Source: Pseudarthrobacter siccitolerans
Lineage (GTDB): Bacteria > Actinomycetota > Actinomycetes > Actinomycetales > Micrococcaceae
Reading direction: 5' to 3'
NCBI RefSeq assembly: GCF_030823375.1
Contig: NZ_JAUSXB010000001.1
Coordinates: 1,364,001 to 1,428,000, forward strand
Length of the DNA stretch: 64,000 nucleotides
Part shown: positions 33,500-43,073 of the stretch, in pieces
How the letters are laid out: each line of letters begins with the position of its first letter
Numbering within the stretch: position 1 is the first letter of the stretch
Translations under genes and position numbers: made by a program
The notes under the pieces: model-generated
The model's input: the letters and a program-made list of their open reading frames with translations, nothing else
Database searches by the model: none
What the model was told of the DNA's origin: nothing

Positions 33500-34633
33500 T
33501 CATCCCAGCCGTTTCTGCCACTCGCCTTCAGAACCTGCAGGCTTGAAGCCAAGCGCGATATTTATGGCCAGCATATGTTGGTTTTCGTTGGCATTCCATG
33601 TCAGGACCGATCGGGCTGCCGGCCATCTGGCTTGTGCCCGCCGCAGGTTGGCTACTTTGATGAGCATGCCCAGGCGCCGGCCGCGGTGTTCCGACTCCAC
33701 CAGGGTGTCCTGCTGCGCGATCGAATCCGGGACGCCAGCGCGCCAGTTCAGGACCGTGTAGGCCACCAGTTGGCCAGTACTCGTGTGGACGGCACCTGTC
33801 AAGGCAGACTGAACCCCGCCGCGTATCAATGCCTGTTCCTCCTCCTGGACCCGGGCTGCGTCCCAGTCCTCGCGTTCCCAGTCCAGCCCGGCAACGGGAA
33901 CGTCAGTGCTCATCGTTTCCTTGAGGCGTGCGTAAGCCTGCACCAGGTCCTCAGGGCAGGTGTCATCCCAGCCGGTAATGGTGTAATCCGCGGCGCGGGG
34001 TGCGGCATCGGCCTCCAACCGGTCCAGCACGTCCGGCGGCACGGGCAGTTCAAGGCGGCTGGAGCGCTCAACCTGCTCCAGCTCGTAGCCAGCAGCAACA
34101 GCGAAGGCGACAGCCGGCTCGTCCAGCGGCAGTCCCCCTGCCCCGGATTTGGCCGGAAGCAGGGCACTCCCCTCCGTCTCCCTCAGCGGCACCTCGTGGT
34201 AGGCGTCCAGGGAGGTCCTGCCCCGGTTCCGGGCAACTGCTTCCGCATGGTCCAGGAGCGCATGGCCCAGGCCCTGCCGGCGGTGGGCGGGGGCGGTCAG
34301 GACATCAATTCCGGCGGTGTGGAAGTTCTCGCGCAATGGGAGCGTCACCGAACACATGCCCACGGTTTCCGATCCGAGCCTGGCCAGGTAGAGGTGCCGT
34401 TCCTCGTACTCATTGCCCCGCCAATACTCCAGCGCTTCGGGCAGGGTGGGGCACCGGTCCAGGTTGCCCCATACGGCCAGCTCGTGGGCCACCTGCAGGG
34501 CATGGCACTCCCGGAAGTCTGCACCGGCATGCCCTGCCCCGGAGGCAGCGCCGCTCACCGGCGGGACCTCGACGGCGGCTATTGACAGCCCTGCATTTCC
34601 ACCCGCGGATGGATCCGGATCCGGTTCGGCCAT
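33500..34633 (-). CDS. Tandem-domain GNAT acetyltransferase 2
   Basis: 377 residues; paralogous to the next gene downstream. The first domain has TAPAHRRQGLGHALL, the second ESEHRGRRLGMLIKVANL, and both proteins end with WNANENQ/WNAPENR plus a C-terminal GFK/GFQ segment and a final WQK. An N-terminal Pro/Ala/Gly-rich stretch of about 35 residues is poorly conserved. Substrate unknown. Confidence 0.78.
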   Translation of the reverse strand: MAEPDPDPSAGGNAGLSIAAVEVPPVSGAASGAGHAGADFRECHALQVAHELAVWGNLDRCPTLPEALEYWRGNEYEERHLYLARLGSETVGMCSVTLPLRENFHTAGIDVLTAPAHRRQGLGHALLDHAEAVARNRGRTSLDAYHEVPLRETEGSALLPAKSGAGGLPLDEPAVAFAVAAGYELEQVERSSRLELPVPPDVLDRLEADAAPRAADYTITGWDDTCPEDLVQAYARLKETMSTDVPVAGLDWEREDWDAARVQEEEQALIRGGVQSALTGAVHTSTGQLVAYTVLNWRAGVPDSIAQQDTLVESEHRGRRLGMLIKVANLRRAQARWPAARSVLTWNANENQHMLAINIALGFKPAGSEGEWQKRLG

Positions 34634-34702
34634 TTCTACAGCTTAGGCAGGAACCGGGCCCTTCCGGGATAGCTGCCATTAGTTAAAGCAAGGCCGCCCG
34701 GC

Positions 34703-34744
34703 TAAAACAAAACCGCCCGGCGCGGACGCCGGGCGGTTTTAGTT
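34703..34744. terminator. Bidirectional terminator after rplA
   Basis: An 11-13 bp stem AACCGCCCGGC/GCCGGGCGGTT with U-tracts on both sides (TTTTGTTTTA on minus, TTTTAGTTT on plus). It closes the rplK-rplA unit. Confidence 0.85.
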
Positions 34745-34784
34745 TGCGGAGGACTGATCCTCCGCGGAAGCTTCAGACGAGGAT

Positions 34785-35492
34785 TTAGGCCTCGGTCAGA
34801 ACCTTGGTGACGTTCGGGTCAACGGAGATGCCGGGACCGAACGTGGTGGCAACCGTGGCCTTCTGGATGTAGCGGCCCTTGGAAGCGGACGGCTTCAGGC
34901 GAAGCACCTCTTCCAGTGCTGCTGCGTAGTTCTCAGCCAGCTTGATGACGTCGAAGGACACCTTGCCGATGATGAAGTGCAGGTTGGAGTGCTTGTCGAC
35001 GCGGAAGTCGATCTTTCCACCCTTGATGTCGTTGACGGCCTTGGTGACGTCGGGGGTCACGGTGCCCGTCTTCGGGTTCGGCATCAGGTTACGCGGACCC
35101 AGGACCTTACCGAGGCGGCCAACCTTGCCCATGAGGTCAGGGGTGGCAACGGCGGCGTCGAAGTCGGTCCAGCCGCCGGCGATCTTTTCGATCAGGTCGT
35201 CGGAACCAACGAAGTCGGCGCCGGCAGCGATTGCTGCCTCAGCCTTGTCGCCCGTGGCGAAAACCAGGACGCGGGCGGTCTTACCCGTGCCGTGGGGCAG
35301 GTTGACCGTGCCGCGGACCATCTGGTCAGCCTTACGGGGATCGACGCCGAGGCGGAATGCAACCTCAACGGTGGCGTCGAACTTGGACGGGTTGGTGTCC
35401 TTGGCCAGCGTTACTGCCTCGAACGGCGCGTAGAACTTCTCCGCGTCGATCTTGGCGGCTGCTGCCTCATATGCTTTGCTGCGCTTTGCCAT
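34785..35492 (-). CDS. rplA: 50S ribosomal protein L1
   Basis: The L1 stalk protein of 235 residues, controlling E-site tRNA release. From [15 protein letters not shown]; an in-frame start 29 codons upstream lies in the leader and is rejected. [20 protein letters not shown] and [25 protein letters not shown] are diagnostic. In E. coli L1 represses its operon; the 130-bp rplK-rplA gap holds a small AGGATCC/GGATCCT hairpin but no L1 site I can define. Confidence 0.97.
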   Translation of the reverse strand: MAKRSKAYEAAAAKIDAEKFYAPFEAVTLAKDTNPSKFDATVEVAFRLGVDPRKADQMVRGTVNLPHGTGKTARVLVFATGDKAEAAIAAGADFVGSDDLIEKIAGGWTDFDAAVATPDLMGKVGRLGKVLGPRNLMPNPKTGTVTPDVTKAVNDIKGGKIDFRVDKHSNLHFIIGKVSFDVIKLAENYAAALEEVLRLKPSASKGRYIQKATVATTFGPGISVDPNVTKVLTEA

Positions 35493-35622
35493 GCTGCTTA
35501 TTTCTCCTTGTGCAGTTGTGGTCTGCGGACCGCGCTGGGCCCTGCCACAGTCGAGGATCCAGTAAGGATCCTGCGACAATCAATGTTTCTGTTACCGGTT
35601 GCCCGGTGGTGGAAGGCTGTTA

Positions 35623-36054
35623 TTAGCCTTCGACCGTGATGCCCATGGAGCGGGCAGTGCCGGCGATGATCTTCGCTGCGCCTTCGAGGCTGGTGGCGTT
35701 GAGGTCTTCCATCTTGGTGGTGGCGATCTCGTTGACCTGGGCCTGGGTCAGCTTGGCAACCTTGACGGTGTGCGGGGTAGCTGAACCCTTGGCGACGCCT
35801 GCAGCCTTCTTGATGAGCTCTGCAGCCGGCGGGGTCTTGGTGATGAACGTGAAGGAACGGTCCTCGTAGACCGTGATTTCCACGGGGATGACGTTTCCGC
35901 GCTGGGCTTCCGTCGCAGCGTTGTACGCCTTGCAGAATTCCATGATGTTGACACCGTGCTGGCCAAGCGCAGGACCGATCGGCGGAGCCGGGTTAGCGGC
36001 ACCTGCCTGGATCTGCAGCTTGATGAGGCCGGTGACCTTCTTCTTGGGAGCCAA
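35623..36054 (-). CDS. rplK: 50S ribosomal protein L11
   Basis: 143 residues; GTPase-centre protein and thiostrepton target. The N-terminal [22 protein letters not shown] with the conserved proline switch and C-terminal [18 protein letters not shown] are intact. Confidence 0.97.
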
Positions 36055-36110
36055 TGTAGGGTCCTTCTCTCAATAACGTCCTGGGGCACAGGAGCGTGCC
36101 TCAGGTTTTT

Positions 36111-36165
36111 GGCCGCCATGGCGAGGCGGCCGGCCGTTCCGGCGCTGCTAAGCGGGCAGCGCCGG
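36111..36165 (-). other. Two stem-loops between nusG and rplK
   Basis: GGCCGCC/GGCGGCC (36111-36131) and the 10-bp CCGGCGCTGC/GCAGCGCCGG (36139-36165) lie back to back in the 129-bp gap. Neither has a U-tract in the minus-strand transcript, so these look like regulatory or processing structures in the rplK leader. Confidence 0.55.
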
Positions 36166-36183
36166 GACGAATTCTTTGGGTTG

Positions 36184-37008
36184 TCAGATCTTGGTGACCT
36201 GGTTGAACGCCAGGGTGACAGGCGTTTCGCGTTCGAAGATGGAAACCAGCACCACGAGGGTCTGGGACTCGACCTTGATCTCGGAGATGGTGGCGGGAAG
36301 GGTTTCGAACGGGCCTTCCTTGACGATGACGGACTCGCCAACTTCGAAGTCGACGTCCACCGGGGCCTGGTGCTGCTTGTTGACCGGCTTGCCCTTCTCG
36401 GCCTGCTCTTCTTCGAAGACCGGGGCGAGCATGGAGAAGACCTCGTCCAGGCGCAACGGCACGGGGTTGTGGGCGTTGCCCACGAAGCCGGTGACGCCGG
36501 GGGTGTGCCGGACGGCGCCCCAGGAGGCATCTGTCAGGTCCATGCGGACCAGGACGTAGCCGGGGATGCGGACGCGGTTGATGACCTTGCGCTGGGCGTT
36601 CTTGATCTCAACGACTTCTTCCATGGGCACCTGGATTTCGAAGATGTAATCTTCCATGTCCAGGGTCTGGATGCGGGTCTCCAGGTTTGCCTTCACGCGG
36701 TTTTCGTAACCAGCGTAGGAGTGAATGACGTACCAGTCGCCTTCCTGGCGGCGCAGCTTGGCCTTGAACTCCTCGGCGGGGTCGACGTCGGCCTTGGCGG
36801 CGGCAGCGGCGAGGGCGTCGGCGGACTCTTCCTCGGACCCGGCGTCGTCCGCCTCCGCGTCATCATCGGAATCGGCGTCGTCATCGGATTCGGCGTCGCT
36901 GGCTTCGGGCGCGGAGGACTCAACCTCAGACTCGTCACCGGCTTCTGCCGTGATGTCCGCGGACTCTTCCAGCTCAGTCTCGGTTACCTCGAGCTCCTGC
37001 TCAGACAC
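36184..37008 (-). CDS. nusG: Transcription factor NusG
   Basis: It binds RNA polymerase to modulate pausing, and links to Rho and the ribosome. From the GTG with AGGAG 5 nt upstream it is 274 residues. An acidic Glu/Asp/Ser-rich N-terminal tract (about residues 1-75) precedes the NGN domain ([19 protein letters not shown], about 90-190) and the C-terminal KOW domain ([19 protein letters not shown]). The acidic extension is typical of actinobacteria. An ATG ten codons upstream is possible. Confidence 0.95.
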   Translation of the reverse strand: MSEQELEVTETELEESADITAEAGDESEVESSAPEASDAESDDDADSDDDAEADDAGSEEESADALAAAAAKADVDPAEEFKAKLRRQEGDWYVIHSYAGYENRVKANLETRIQTLDMEDYIFEIQVPMEEVVEIKNAQRKVINRVRIPGYVLVRMDLTDASWGAVRHTPGVTGFVGNAHNPVPLRLDEVFSMLAPVFEEEQAEKGKPVNKQHQAPVDVDFEVGESVIVKEGPFETLPATISEIKVESQTLVVLVSIFERETPVTLAFNQVTKI

Positions 37009-37121
37009 TTGGTCTCCTGCTTCCTCATTGCCTAACATGCCTATTTAAATGGCTCAATTCCGCACACCGGTGTTTCCCTCCGGTTTCCCGGATGGAACAC
37101 GCAGCTGCGGATGGTTCAGCC

Positions 37122-37406
37122 TTAGCTGTCCTTGGGGCCGGTACCGCCGAAGATCCAACCGACAGCACTTCCGAAACCGATGTCCAGCAGGCTGACGATG
37201 ACCATCATGATGGCCACGAATACCAGCACCACGAGCGTGTAATTGATCAGTTCCTTGCGGGTTGGTGCAACAACTTTCTTGAGTTCGCCGATGATCTGGC
37301 GGACAAAGAGCGCAATGCGGGCGAAGAAGTTTGCCTTGGCTTCCTTCTTAGCTGGGCGGCCCTTGGAGCTGCTGGCAGCTGTTTCGGTCACCTGGTCCTC
37401 GCTCAT
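37122..37406 (-). CDS. secE: Preprotein translocase subunit SecE
   Basis: 94 residues: a polar N-terminus, then the SecE block [24 protein letters not shown] and one transmembrane helix (about 57-80). Pairs with SecY (same window). Located between tRNA-Trp and nusG as in most actinobacteria. Confidence 0.95.
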   Translation of the reverse strand: MSEDQVTETAASSSKGRPAKKEAKANFFARIALFVRQIIGELKKVVAPTRKELINYTLVVLVFVAIMMVIVSLLDIGFGSAVGWIFGGTGPKDS

Positions 37407-37456
37407 CTTTGCAATGTTGGATTACCCGGCCCTGATCAGAACCATGGTTGCTGCGC

Positions 37457-37481
37457 TTGCCCCGGATTTTCACCGGGGCAA
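37457..37481 (-). other. Stem-loop between tRNA-Trp and secE
   Basis: A perfect 9-bp stem TTGCCCCGG/CCGGGGCAA with a 7-nt loop lies 7 nt past the tRNA 3' end. It may mark 3' processing of the tRNA or attenuate read-through into secE-nusG. Confidence 0.5.
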
Positions 37482-37487
37482 CTTGCG

Positions 37488-37560
37488 CAGGGCAGACAGG
37501 ACTCGAACCTGCAACCTGCGGTTTTGGAGACCGCTGCGCTACCAATTGCGCCACTACCCT
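37488..37560 (-). tRNA. trpT: tRNA-Trp (anticodon CCA)
   Basis: A 73-nt cloverleaf on the minus strand: acceptor AGGGTAG pairing with CTGCCCT (one G-T wobble), D loop AATTGGTAGC, anticodon loop TCTCCAAAA with anticodon CCA, T arm CAGGTTCGAGTCCTG, discriminator G and no encoded CCA tail. The tRNA-Trp to secE arrangement is common in actinobacteria. Confidence 0.95.
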
Positions 37561-37647
37561 ATGGATTGAATTTCACCCTGACCGCGACGAACCGCCAGTT
37601 TGCACTGGGGCGCACGCCATCATCCGTGTTTTCAACACCGGTGAACC

Positions 37648-37677
37648 AGTCTACGCAACAACTTCGCGTTCGTCGAA
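37648..37677 (-). promoter_or_regulatory. Promoter candidate for tRNA-Trp-secE-nusG
   Basis: Minus-strand TTCGAC (37672-37677), 18 bp, then TAGACT (37648-37653), about 88 bp before the tRNA. The 278-bp divergent gap to the aminotransferase gene shows no other feature I can support. Confidence 0.45.
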
Positions 37678-37838
37678 CCGGCCCGTTTCCGGCCCTTCAT
37701 GTTGCCCAGACGGAACGTTCACTGCGTGGCAGTCACATTCAAAACCGGCAACCCGGAGGGTCCGGTGAACAGCATAGAGTAGAACTCGTCGAATCCCACA
37801 TTCCAGCCTTCGGGCTGCAAGCGAAGAACGGACCTGCC

Positions 37839-39056
37839 ATGTCTGCCGCCCGCGTTTCCCAGCGCATATCCGCAATTGCCGAATCCGCAACCCTTGCCGT
37901 TGACGCCAAGGCGAAGGCGCTGAAGGCAGCTGGCCGGCCGGTTATTGGGTTCGGCGCGGGCGAACCGGACTTTCCCACTCCGGACTACATCGTGCAGGCG
38001 GCCATCGAGGCGGCCAGCCAGCCGAAGTACCACAGGTACTCCCCCGCCGGCGGGCTGCCCGAGCTGAAGAAAGCCATTGCCGAGAAGACCCTGCGGGACT
38101 CTGGCTACGCCGTCGACGCCTCCCAGGTCCTGGTGACCAACGGCGGGAAGCAGGCCGTCTACAACACCTTCGCCACCCTGGTGGACCCGGGCGACGAGGT
38201 CATCGTCCCCACCCCGTTCTGGACCACGTACCCGGAAGCCATCCGGCTCGCCGGCGGTGTGCCTGTTGAGGTTTTCGCCGGCCCCGAGCAGGACTACCTG
38301 GTCAGCATCGAGCAGCTTGAGGCGGCCGTTACCGACAAGACGAAGATCCTGCTGTTCGTCTCGCCGTCGAACCCCACCGGTTCGGTTTACTCGCCGGAAC
38401 AGGTGGCAGAGATCGGCAAGTGGGCCGCTGCCAAGGGCCTGTGGGTGGTGACCGATGAGATCTACGAGCACCTGACCTACGACGGCGTTCCCTTCACCTC
38501 CATCGCCACCGCCGCCCCGGAGCTGGGCGACAAGGTGGTCATCCTGAACGGCGTAGCCAAGACCTACGCGATGACCGGCTGGCGTGTGGGCTGGATGATC
38601 GGCCCGGCCGACGTCATCAAGGCCGCCACCAACCTCCAGTCCCACGCGACGTCCAACGTCTCCAACATCCCGCAGGTGGCCGCCCTCGCCGCCGTGTCCG
38701 GGCCGCTGACCGCAGTGGACGAGATGAAGGTTGCCTTCGACCGCCGCCGCAAGGCTATCGTCGCCGGCCTTAACGCCATTGAAGGCGTGGAATGCCCGAC
38801 GCCGAAGGGCGCCTTTTACGTGTACGCGGACGTCCGCGCCCTGCTGGGTAAGGAATTCCCGACGGCGTCCGGCACTTCCACGCCGCAGACCTCGGCCGAG
38901 CTGGCTGCCTTGATCCTGGATGAGGTTGAAGTGGCAGTGGTTCCGGGCGAGGCGTTCGGGCCGTCCGGGTTCCTCCGCCTCTCGTACGCCCTGGGCGACG
39001 AGGACCTCGCCACCGGCGTGCAGCGGCTGCAGGACTTCCTGGGCAAGGCCCAGTAG
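37839..39056 (+). CDS. PLP-dependent aspartate-type aminotransferase
   Basis: Class I aminotransferase, probably aspartate or aromatic/prephenate-type: transfers an amino group to 2-oxoglutarate. 405 residues. [15 protein letters not shown] near the N-terminus, [24 protein letters not shown] (the Asn that contacts PLP), [13 protein letters not shown] and the Schiff-base Lys in [17 protein letters not shown]. The start ATG has only a weak ribosome site. It is divergent from tRNA-Trp and convergent with the response regulator. Likely in amino-acid metabolism; exact substrate not resolved. Confidence 0.9.
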   Translation: MSAARVSQRISAIAESATLAVDAKAKALKAAGRPVIGFGAGEPDFPTPDYIVQAAIEAASQPKYHRYSPAGGLPELKKAIAEKTLRDSGYAVDASQVLVTNGGKQAVYNTFATLVDPGDEVIVPTPFWTTYPEAIRLAGGVPVEVFAGPEQDYLVSIEQLEAAVTDKTKILLFVSPSNPTGSVYSPEQVAEIGKWAAAKGLWVVTDEIYEHLTYDGVPFTSIATAAPELGDKVVILNGVAKTYAMTGWRVGWMIGPADVIKAATNLQSHATSNVSNIPQVAALAAVSGPLTAVDEMKVAFDRRRKAIVAGLNAIEGVECPTPKGAFYVYADVRALLGKEFPTASGTSTPQTSAELAALILDEVEVAVVPGEAFGPSGFLRLSYALGDEDLATGVQRLQDFLGKAQ

Positions 39057-39057
39057 G

Positions 39058-39190
39058 ACGCTCTCTCACTTAACGCAGGAAAAACCCGAACGCTCTATCA
39101 CTCTCTTCAGGAGAGTGATAGAGCGTTCCGGGTTAAGCCGCATCAAGTGAGAGAGCGTCGGGGAAAAACGGGCGTTAAGTGAGAGAGCGT
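39058..39190. repeat. GTGAGAGAGCGT motif cluster, copy 2, with hairpin
   Basis: It fills the gap between two convergent genes. ACGCTCTCTCACTT (39058-39071) is inverted; AAGTGAGAGAGCGT occurs at 39145-39158 and 39177-39190. Between them is a near-perfect hairpin whose arms (39083-39105 and 39111-39134) contain AACGCTCTATCACTCTC and its complement. It shares a 17-mer with the repeat island at 8 kb. It may end transcription on both sides. Confidence 0.8.
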
Positions 39191-39199
39191 TTGGCTGGG

Positions 39200-39889
39200 C
39201 TAGAGGAGGCGGCGCTCGGCTGCCCACTTGGTGAGCTCGTGGCGGCTGGACAGCTGGAGTTTGCGGAGCACGGCGGAGACGTGGGTTTCCACTGTTTTGA
39301 TGCTGATGAAGAGCTCCTTGGCCACTTCCTTGTAGCTGTAGCCGCGGGCAATCAGCCGCATGACCTCGAGTTCGCGGGCGGAGAGCCTGTCCAGTTCGTC
39401 GTCGGCTATATCTGCGGGGGCGGTGCCAAAGGCGTCCAGCACGAAGCCCGCAAGGCGCGGCGAGAAGACGGCGTCTCCCCCGGCCACCCTGTACACGGCA
39501 TCAGTAATTTCCGCCCCGGAGATGGTCTTGGTGACGTAGCCGCGGGCTCCCGCCCGGATGACGGCCACAACATCTTCGGCCGCGTCTGACACGCTGAGCG
39601 CAAGAAACCTGGTGGTGGACAACAAGGCGGCCGAGCCGGCGATCACTTCGCGCCCTCCACCACCCAACCCGCCGGGCAGGTGGACGTCCAGCAACACCAC
39701 CTCCGGCCGTTCCCGGGCAATCACGGCAATGGCCTGCTCCACCGTTGCTGCTTCCCCCACCACGTGGATACTCGGATCCAGGTCCGCTTTCAGGCCCGAG
39801 CGGAAGATCGCATGGTCGTCGACGATCACCACCCGGACGGGTGTGGTGGGCCGGACGGGGCCCGTACCGGCTCCCTGGGTGGTGTTCAT
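39200..39889 (-). CDS. LuxR/NarL-type response regulator
   Basis: 229 residues: receiver domain with Asp24, Asp25, phospho-acceptor Asp68 (LLDVHLPGG) and YVTKTI Lys; C-terminal LuxR helix-turn-helix (LSARELEVMRLIARGYSYKEVAKELFI...KTVETHVS). It overlaps the kinase gene stop by 4 nt, so the two form a two-component operon. With the divergent LiaF-like gene the set resembles LiaFSR/VraSR-type envelope-stress systems. Confidence 0.9.
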   Translation of the reverse strand: MNTTQGAGTGPVRPTTPVRVVIVDDHAIFRSGLKADLDPSIHVVGEAATVEQAIAVIARERPEVVLLDVHLPGGLGGGGREVIAGSAALLSTTRFLALSVSDAAEDVVAVIRAGARGYVTKTISGAEITDAVYRVAGGDAVFSPRLAGFVLDAFGTAPADIADDELDRLSARELEVMRLIARGYSYKEVAKELFISIKTVETHVSAVLRKLQLSSRHELTKWAAERRLL

Positions 39890-41325
39890 GGTTTGCCTTC
39901 CGTGGTGTCCTGCGGAGCGGCCGGGTAGCCGAGCCGCACTTCTGTGCCTTCTGCAGTGCTGGTGATGGTGGCCGTACCGCCGTGGCGGTTCATCCGGCCG
40001 ATGATCGATTCCCGGACGCCCAGCCGGTCCTCCGGCACGTGCTGCAGTTCAAAGCCCGGGCCCCGGTCCTTGACGAACACTTCTGCCCGGCCGCCGGACA
40101 CCTCCAGATAAACCGACACCGTCCCGCCACCATGCCGGGAGGCGTTCAGCATTGCTTCGCGGCTGGCCTGGATCAGCGCCTCGTGGCCCTCGCTGACCTT
40201 GGTGTCCCCCACGCTTACCACCTCCACGGCATGGCCCAGCCGGTCCTCCACCTCGGCAGCAACAGCCTTGATCCGGTCCGACAGCTGCCCCGCGTCCTTC
40301 TCCGGGTCGGTGAACAGCCAGCCCCGGAGCTCCCGTTCCTGGGCACGGGCCAGCCGGACGACGTCGTGCTCGCTGGACGCCCGCCGCTGGATCAGCGCCA
40401 GGGTCTGCAGCACGGAGTCATGAAGGTGGGCAGCAATCTCCGCACGCTCCGTTTCCCGGATCCGGCCTGCGCGCTCCGCTTCGAGGTCGCGCCAGAATTT
40501 CAGCGCCCACGGAAGCAGGACCAGCACTACACCGCCAAGGACAGCCACGGAGGCCAGCAGTGCCAGCCAAGTCTGTTCCCACGAACCGGAACCGGAGACC
40601 ATCACCAGGACGCCGGCCACTACCAGCGCCAGGCCGGCGGCGAGCCGGGCCCACCCGCCGGCCTGGTCCGCCTTGGTTTTGTCCACGAGCCCGGCGCGGC
40701 GTGTTTCGTCCAGCTGCATCCACGCGATGGAGGCCCCGCCCAGAACTGCCGCCGCCGGAATCAGGGTGCCCAGCGGAACGTCCACGCCGAGGATCTGGGC
40801 GATCAGGATGCCCGCCACCAGCAGCAGCCCGACGCCGAGCAGGATTTCCTTGCCGTACCGCATGTCCCGGAACCGGAACCAGGGCGGCCGCGGCGCCTCA
40901 GAAGTACTTCCTGCGGGGCGCCCCGGCACAGCATTGGAAGGGTCGTCAGGGGTGGGCGTGAAGGTGCCCGGGCCAGGCATGCCTGGGGACGGAACGCCTG
41001 GCCTGGCTGTCGGGACACCCCCTGGAACACCGGTCCTGACACCGCCCCGGGCAACCAAGGGGACGGCCTCCTGGCTCACGGCGGGGGCAATGGGCGACGC
41101 CGGGCGGCGCGCCTGCCGCCGCGCGCTTTCGTCCGCCGTGGGCACCATGATCCACAGCCAGGCGTAAAAGACAACGCCGGCACCGCCAGCCAGGCAAGCC
41201 AGGGCCATGCCCACCCGGACGTTGCGGACCGGCCAGCCCAGGTGCGCTGCCAGGCCGGAGCACACACCCGCGATAAAGCGGTCGCTGCGCCGGACCAGCG
41301 GGGGCCGGATAGGGGCGGTTGTCAT
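39886..41325 (-). CDS. PspC-fused sensor histidine kinase (LiaS/DesK-like)
   Basis: 479 residues. A PspC domain at the N-terminus (residues about 10-65, RSDRFIAGVCSGLAAHLG plus a hydrophobic segment), a Pro/Gly-rich linker, several more membrane helices (about 175-265), then a HisKA_3-type dimerisation domain with phospho-His302 in AAHLHDSVLQTLALIQ and a C-terminal HATPase (NASRHGGG, KDRGPGF). It likely phosphorylates the adjacent LuxR-type regulator. The ligand or stress is unknown; the PspC fusion suggests membrane-state sensing. Confidence 0.88.
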   Translation of the reverse strand: MTTAPIRPPLVRRSDRFIAGVCSGLAAHLGWPVRNVRVGMALACLAGGAGVVFYAWLWIMVPTADESARRQARRPASPIAPAVSQEAVPLVARGGVRTGVPGGVPTARPGVPSPGMPGPGTFTPTPDDPSNAVPGRPAGSTSEAPRPPWFRFRDMRYGKEILLGVGLLLVAGILIAQILGVDVPLGTLIPAAAVLGGASIAWMQLDETRRAGLVDKTKADQAGGWARLAAGLALVVAGVLVMVSGSGSWEQTWLALLASVAVLGGVVLVLLPWALKFWRDLEAERAGRIRETERAEIAAHLHDSVLQTLALIQRRASSEHDVVRLARAQERELRGWLFTDPEKDAGQLSDRIKAVAAEVEDRLGHAVEVVSVGDTKVSEGHEALIQASREAMLNASRHGGGTVSVYLEVSGGRAEVFVKDRGPGFELQHVPEDRLGVRESIIGRMNRHGGTATITSTAEGTEVRLGYPAAPQDTTEGKP

Positions 41326-41449
41326 GGATCAATCCAAACACGGATCAGGGTCTCCCGGACCCGGTTCCGGCCTGAACCGGGGGCCACTCAGGGACCGTTC
41401 AGGGTGTCCCCCAGTAGAGCTGATGCGCTGCGAACGGAAGGATCGACGT

Positions 41450-43072
41450 ATGAACTCGCAAACCCCCACCCCTGATGACGGCCACCCAACGGAGCCCCTC
41501 CCTGAACGGGACAATGCACATCCCACCGAGCCCCTGCCGCCAACCTCCCCGGCGTCCCCGTCCCCGCAGCCGCAGGAACCGGCGCCGGAAGCTGCCAGCG
41601 CACCGAGCAGCGGTTCCACCACAGGATCCAGCAGCGAATCCAGCCAGGACACCCCCGGCGGGGCGTACACCGGCCCGTCCGCCGGTTCCTACTCCGCGCC
41701 GAACACCGGCAGCTACGCCTACGCCGGAATGCCCGGCCAGCAGGCCGACTTCTTCGGCTGGGTCCGCAGCCACGGCATCAGCCGCGGCCAGGACCGCTGG
41801 ATCGGCGGCGTATCCAGCGGTGTTGCCCACCGCATGGGAATCGACCCGCTGATCATCCGCGGCCTCTTCATCGTCCTCACCCTCTTCGCCGGCATCGGCG
41901 TCCTCCTCTACGGCCTCGCGTGGGCGTTCCTTCCGGAGCCCGACGGCCGGATCCACGTCCAGGAAGCAGGAGCCGGCCACTGGAGCAGCGGCATGACCGG
42001 TTCCCTGATCGCCACCATCCTCGGCTTCAGCGGGCTGGGCGGCGGCTTCTGGGGCTGGGGCAACCACGGCTTCGGCGCCTTCCTCTGGACCATCTTCTGG
42101 GTAGGCGGGGCCATCTACCTGATCTACTACCTGGTCCAGCGGAACAAGGCCGCAACCGGGACCCCGGCAGCACCAGCAGCGGCAGGCACTAACGCCTACG
42201 CTTCGGGTTCCGCCACAGCAACAACTCCTCCCTACTCCGACGTCGCAGGAACCGGTCCCTTCACCGGAAGCCCCTACGGCGGCACCTCCACCGGAACCCC
42301 GTCCGGCAGCGGCTATGACGGCAGCGGGTACGGGAGCGGCGCCTACGGAGGCGGCAGCGGGTCCGGCGGCAGCGGCTGGGACAACGGACACACGGGAGGC
42401 ACCCGGCCGCCCCAAGGTCCCCCACCGGCACGCAGGGTTCGTCCCGCAGGCCCGGGTGCTCCCGCCGTCGCGATCATTGCCGGCAGCGCCCTGCTTGCAG
42501 GCGCAGGACTCAAAGCGCTGGATGTCACCAACATCATCAGCCTCGGCGACTCCGCCAATGCCATCGCCTGGGCCAGCGCGGCAGCCGTCCTGGGCCTGGG
42601 GATCCTTGCCATGGGCCTGAGAGGCAGGACGTCCGGCATCCTCTCGTTCTTCGCGGTGGCAGCGCTGATCATCGGCGGCATCTTCAACGTGGTGGGCAAC
42701 AACGGCGACCGCGTCCGCTTCCAGGAAGTCAACTGGACGCCCACCACCACGCAGCAGGCGAGCGACGGGCTGAACATCACGGCTGGCCGCGGCACCGTGG
42801 ACCTTACCGGGCTGGCCCTGGGCGCCCCGCTCCAATCCGAGGTTCTGGTCCCGCTCGACATCACGGCCAGCAACGTCACAGTGGTCATTCCGGACACTGT
42901 GCCCGTGGACATCAAGGCCGACATGACCCTCGGCAACCTGAACGAGGGCGGAAGCCAGCGCAGCGGGATCTCCACGCGGCAGAGCAGCTACAACACGGAC
43001 AAGCCCGGCAGCCACCTGGTGATCCAGATCGACGGCACCGTCAGCAACATCACCATCAAGGAAGGCAACTAA
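41450..43072 (+). CDS. PspC-domain membrane protein with LiaF-like C-terminus
   Basis: 540 residues. Residues 1-90 are Pro/Ser/Thr-rich. A PspC domain (about 105-165, RGQDRWIGGVSSGVAHRMGI) is followed by membrane segments, a Gly/Ser/Tyr-rich linker (about 240-330) and four hydrophobic helices. The C-terminal region of about 110 residues (GRGTVDLTGLALGAPLQS, SNVTVVIPDTVPVDIKADM) has the beta-rich pattern of the LiaF/YvqF family. GGAAGGA lies 7 nt before the ATG. It is divergent from the kinase gene and heads a three-gene operon. Confidence 0.85.
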   Translation: MNSQTPTPDDGHPTEPLPERDNAHPTEPLPPTSPASPSPQPQEPAPEAASAPSSGSTTGSSSESSQDTPGGAYTGPSAGSYSAPNTGSYAYAGMPGQQADFFGWVRSHGISRGQDRWIGGVSSGVAHRMGIDPLIIRGLFIVLTLFAGIGVLLYGLAWAFLPEPDGRIHVQEAGAGHWSSGMTGSLIATILGFSGLGGGFWGWGNHGFGAFLWTIFWVGGAIYLIYYLVQRNKAATGTPAAPAAAGTNAYASGSATATTPPYSDVAGTGPFTGSPYGGTSTGTPSGSGYDGSGYGSGAYGGGSGSGGSGWDNGHTGGTRPPQGPPPARRVRPAGPGAPAVAIIAGSALLAGAGLKALDVTNIISLGDSANAIAWASAAAVLGLGILAMGLRGRTSGILSFFAVAALIIGGIFNVVGNNGDRVRFQEVNWTPTTTQQASDGLNITAGRGTVDLTGLALGAPLQSEVLVPLDITASNVTVVIPDTVPVDIKADMTLGNLNEGGSQRSGISTRQSSYNTDKPGSHLVIQIDGTVSNITIKEGN

Positions 43073-43073
43073 G

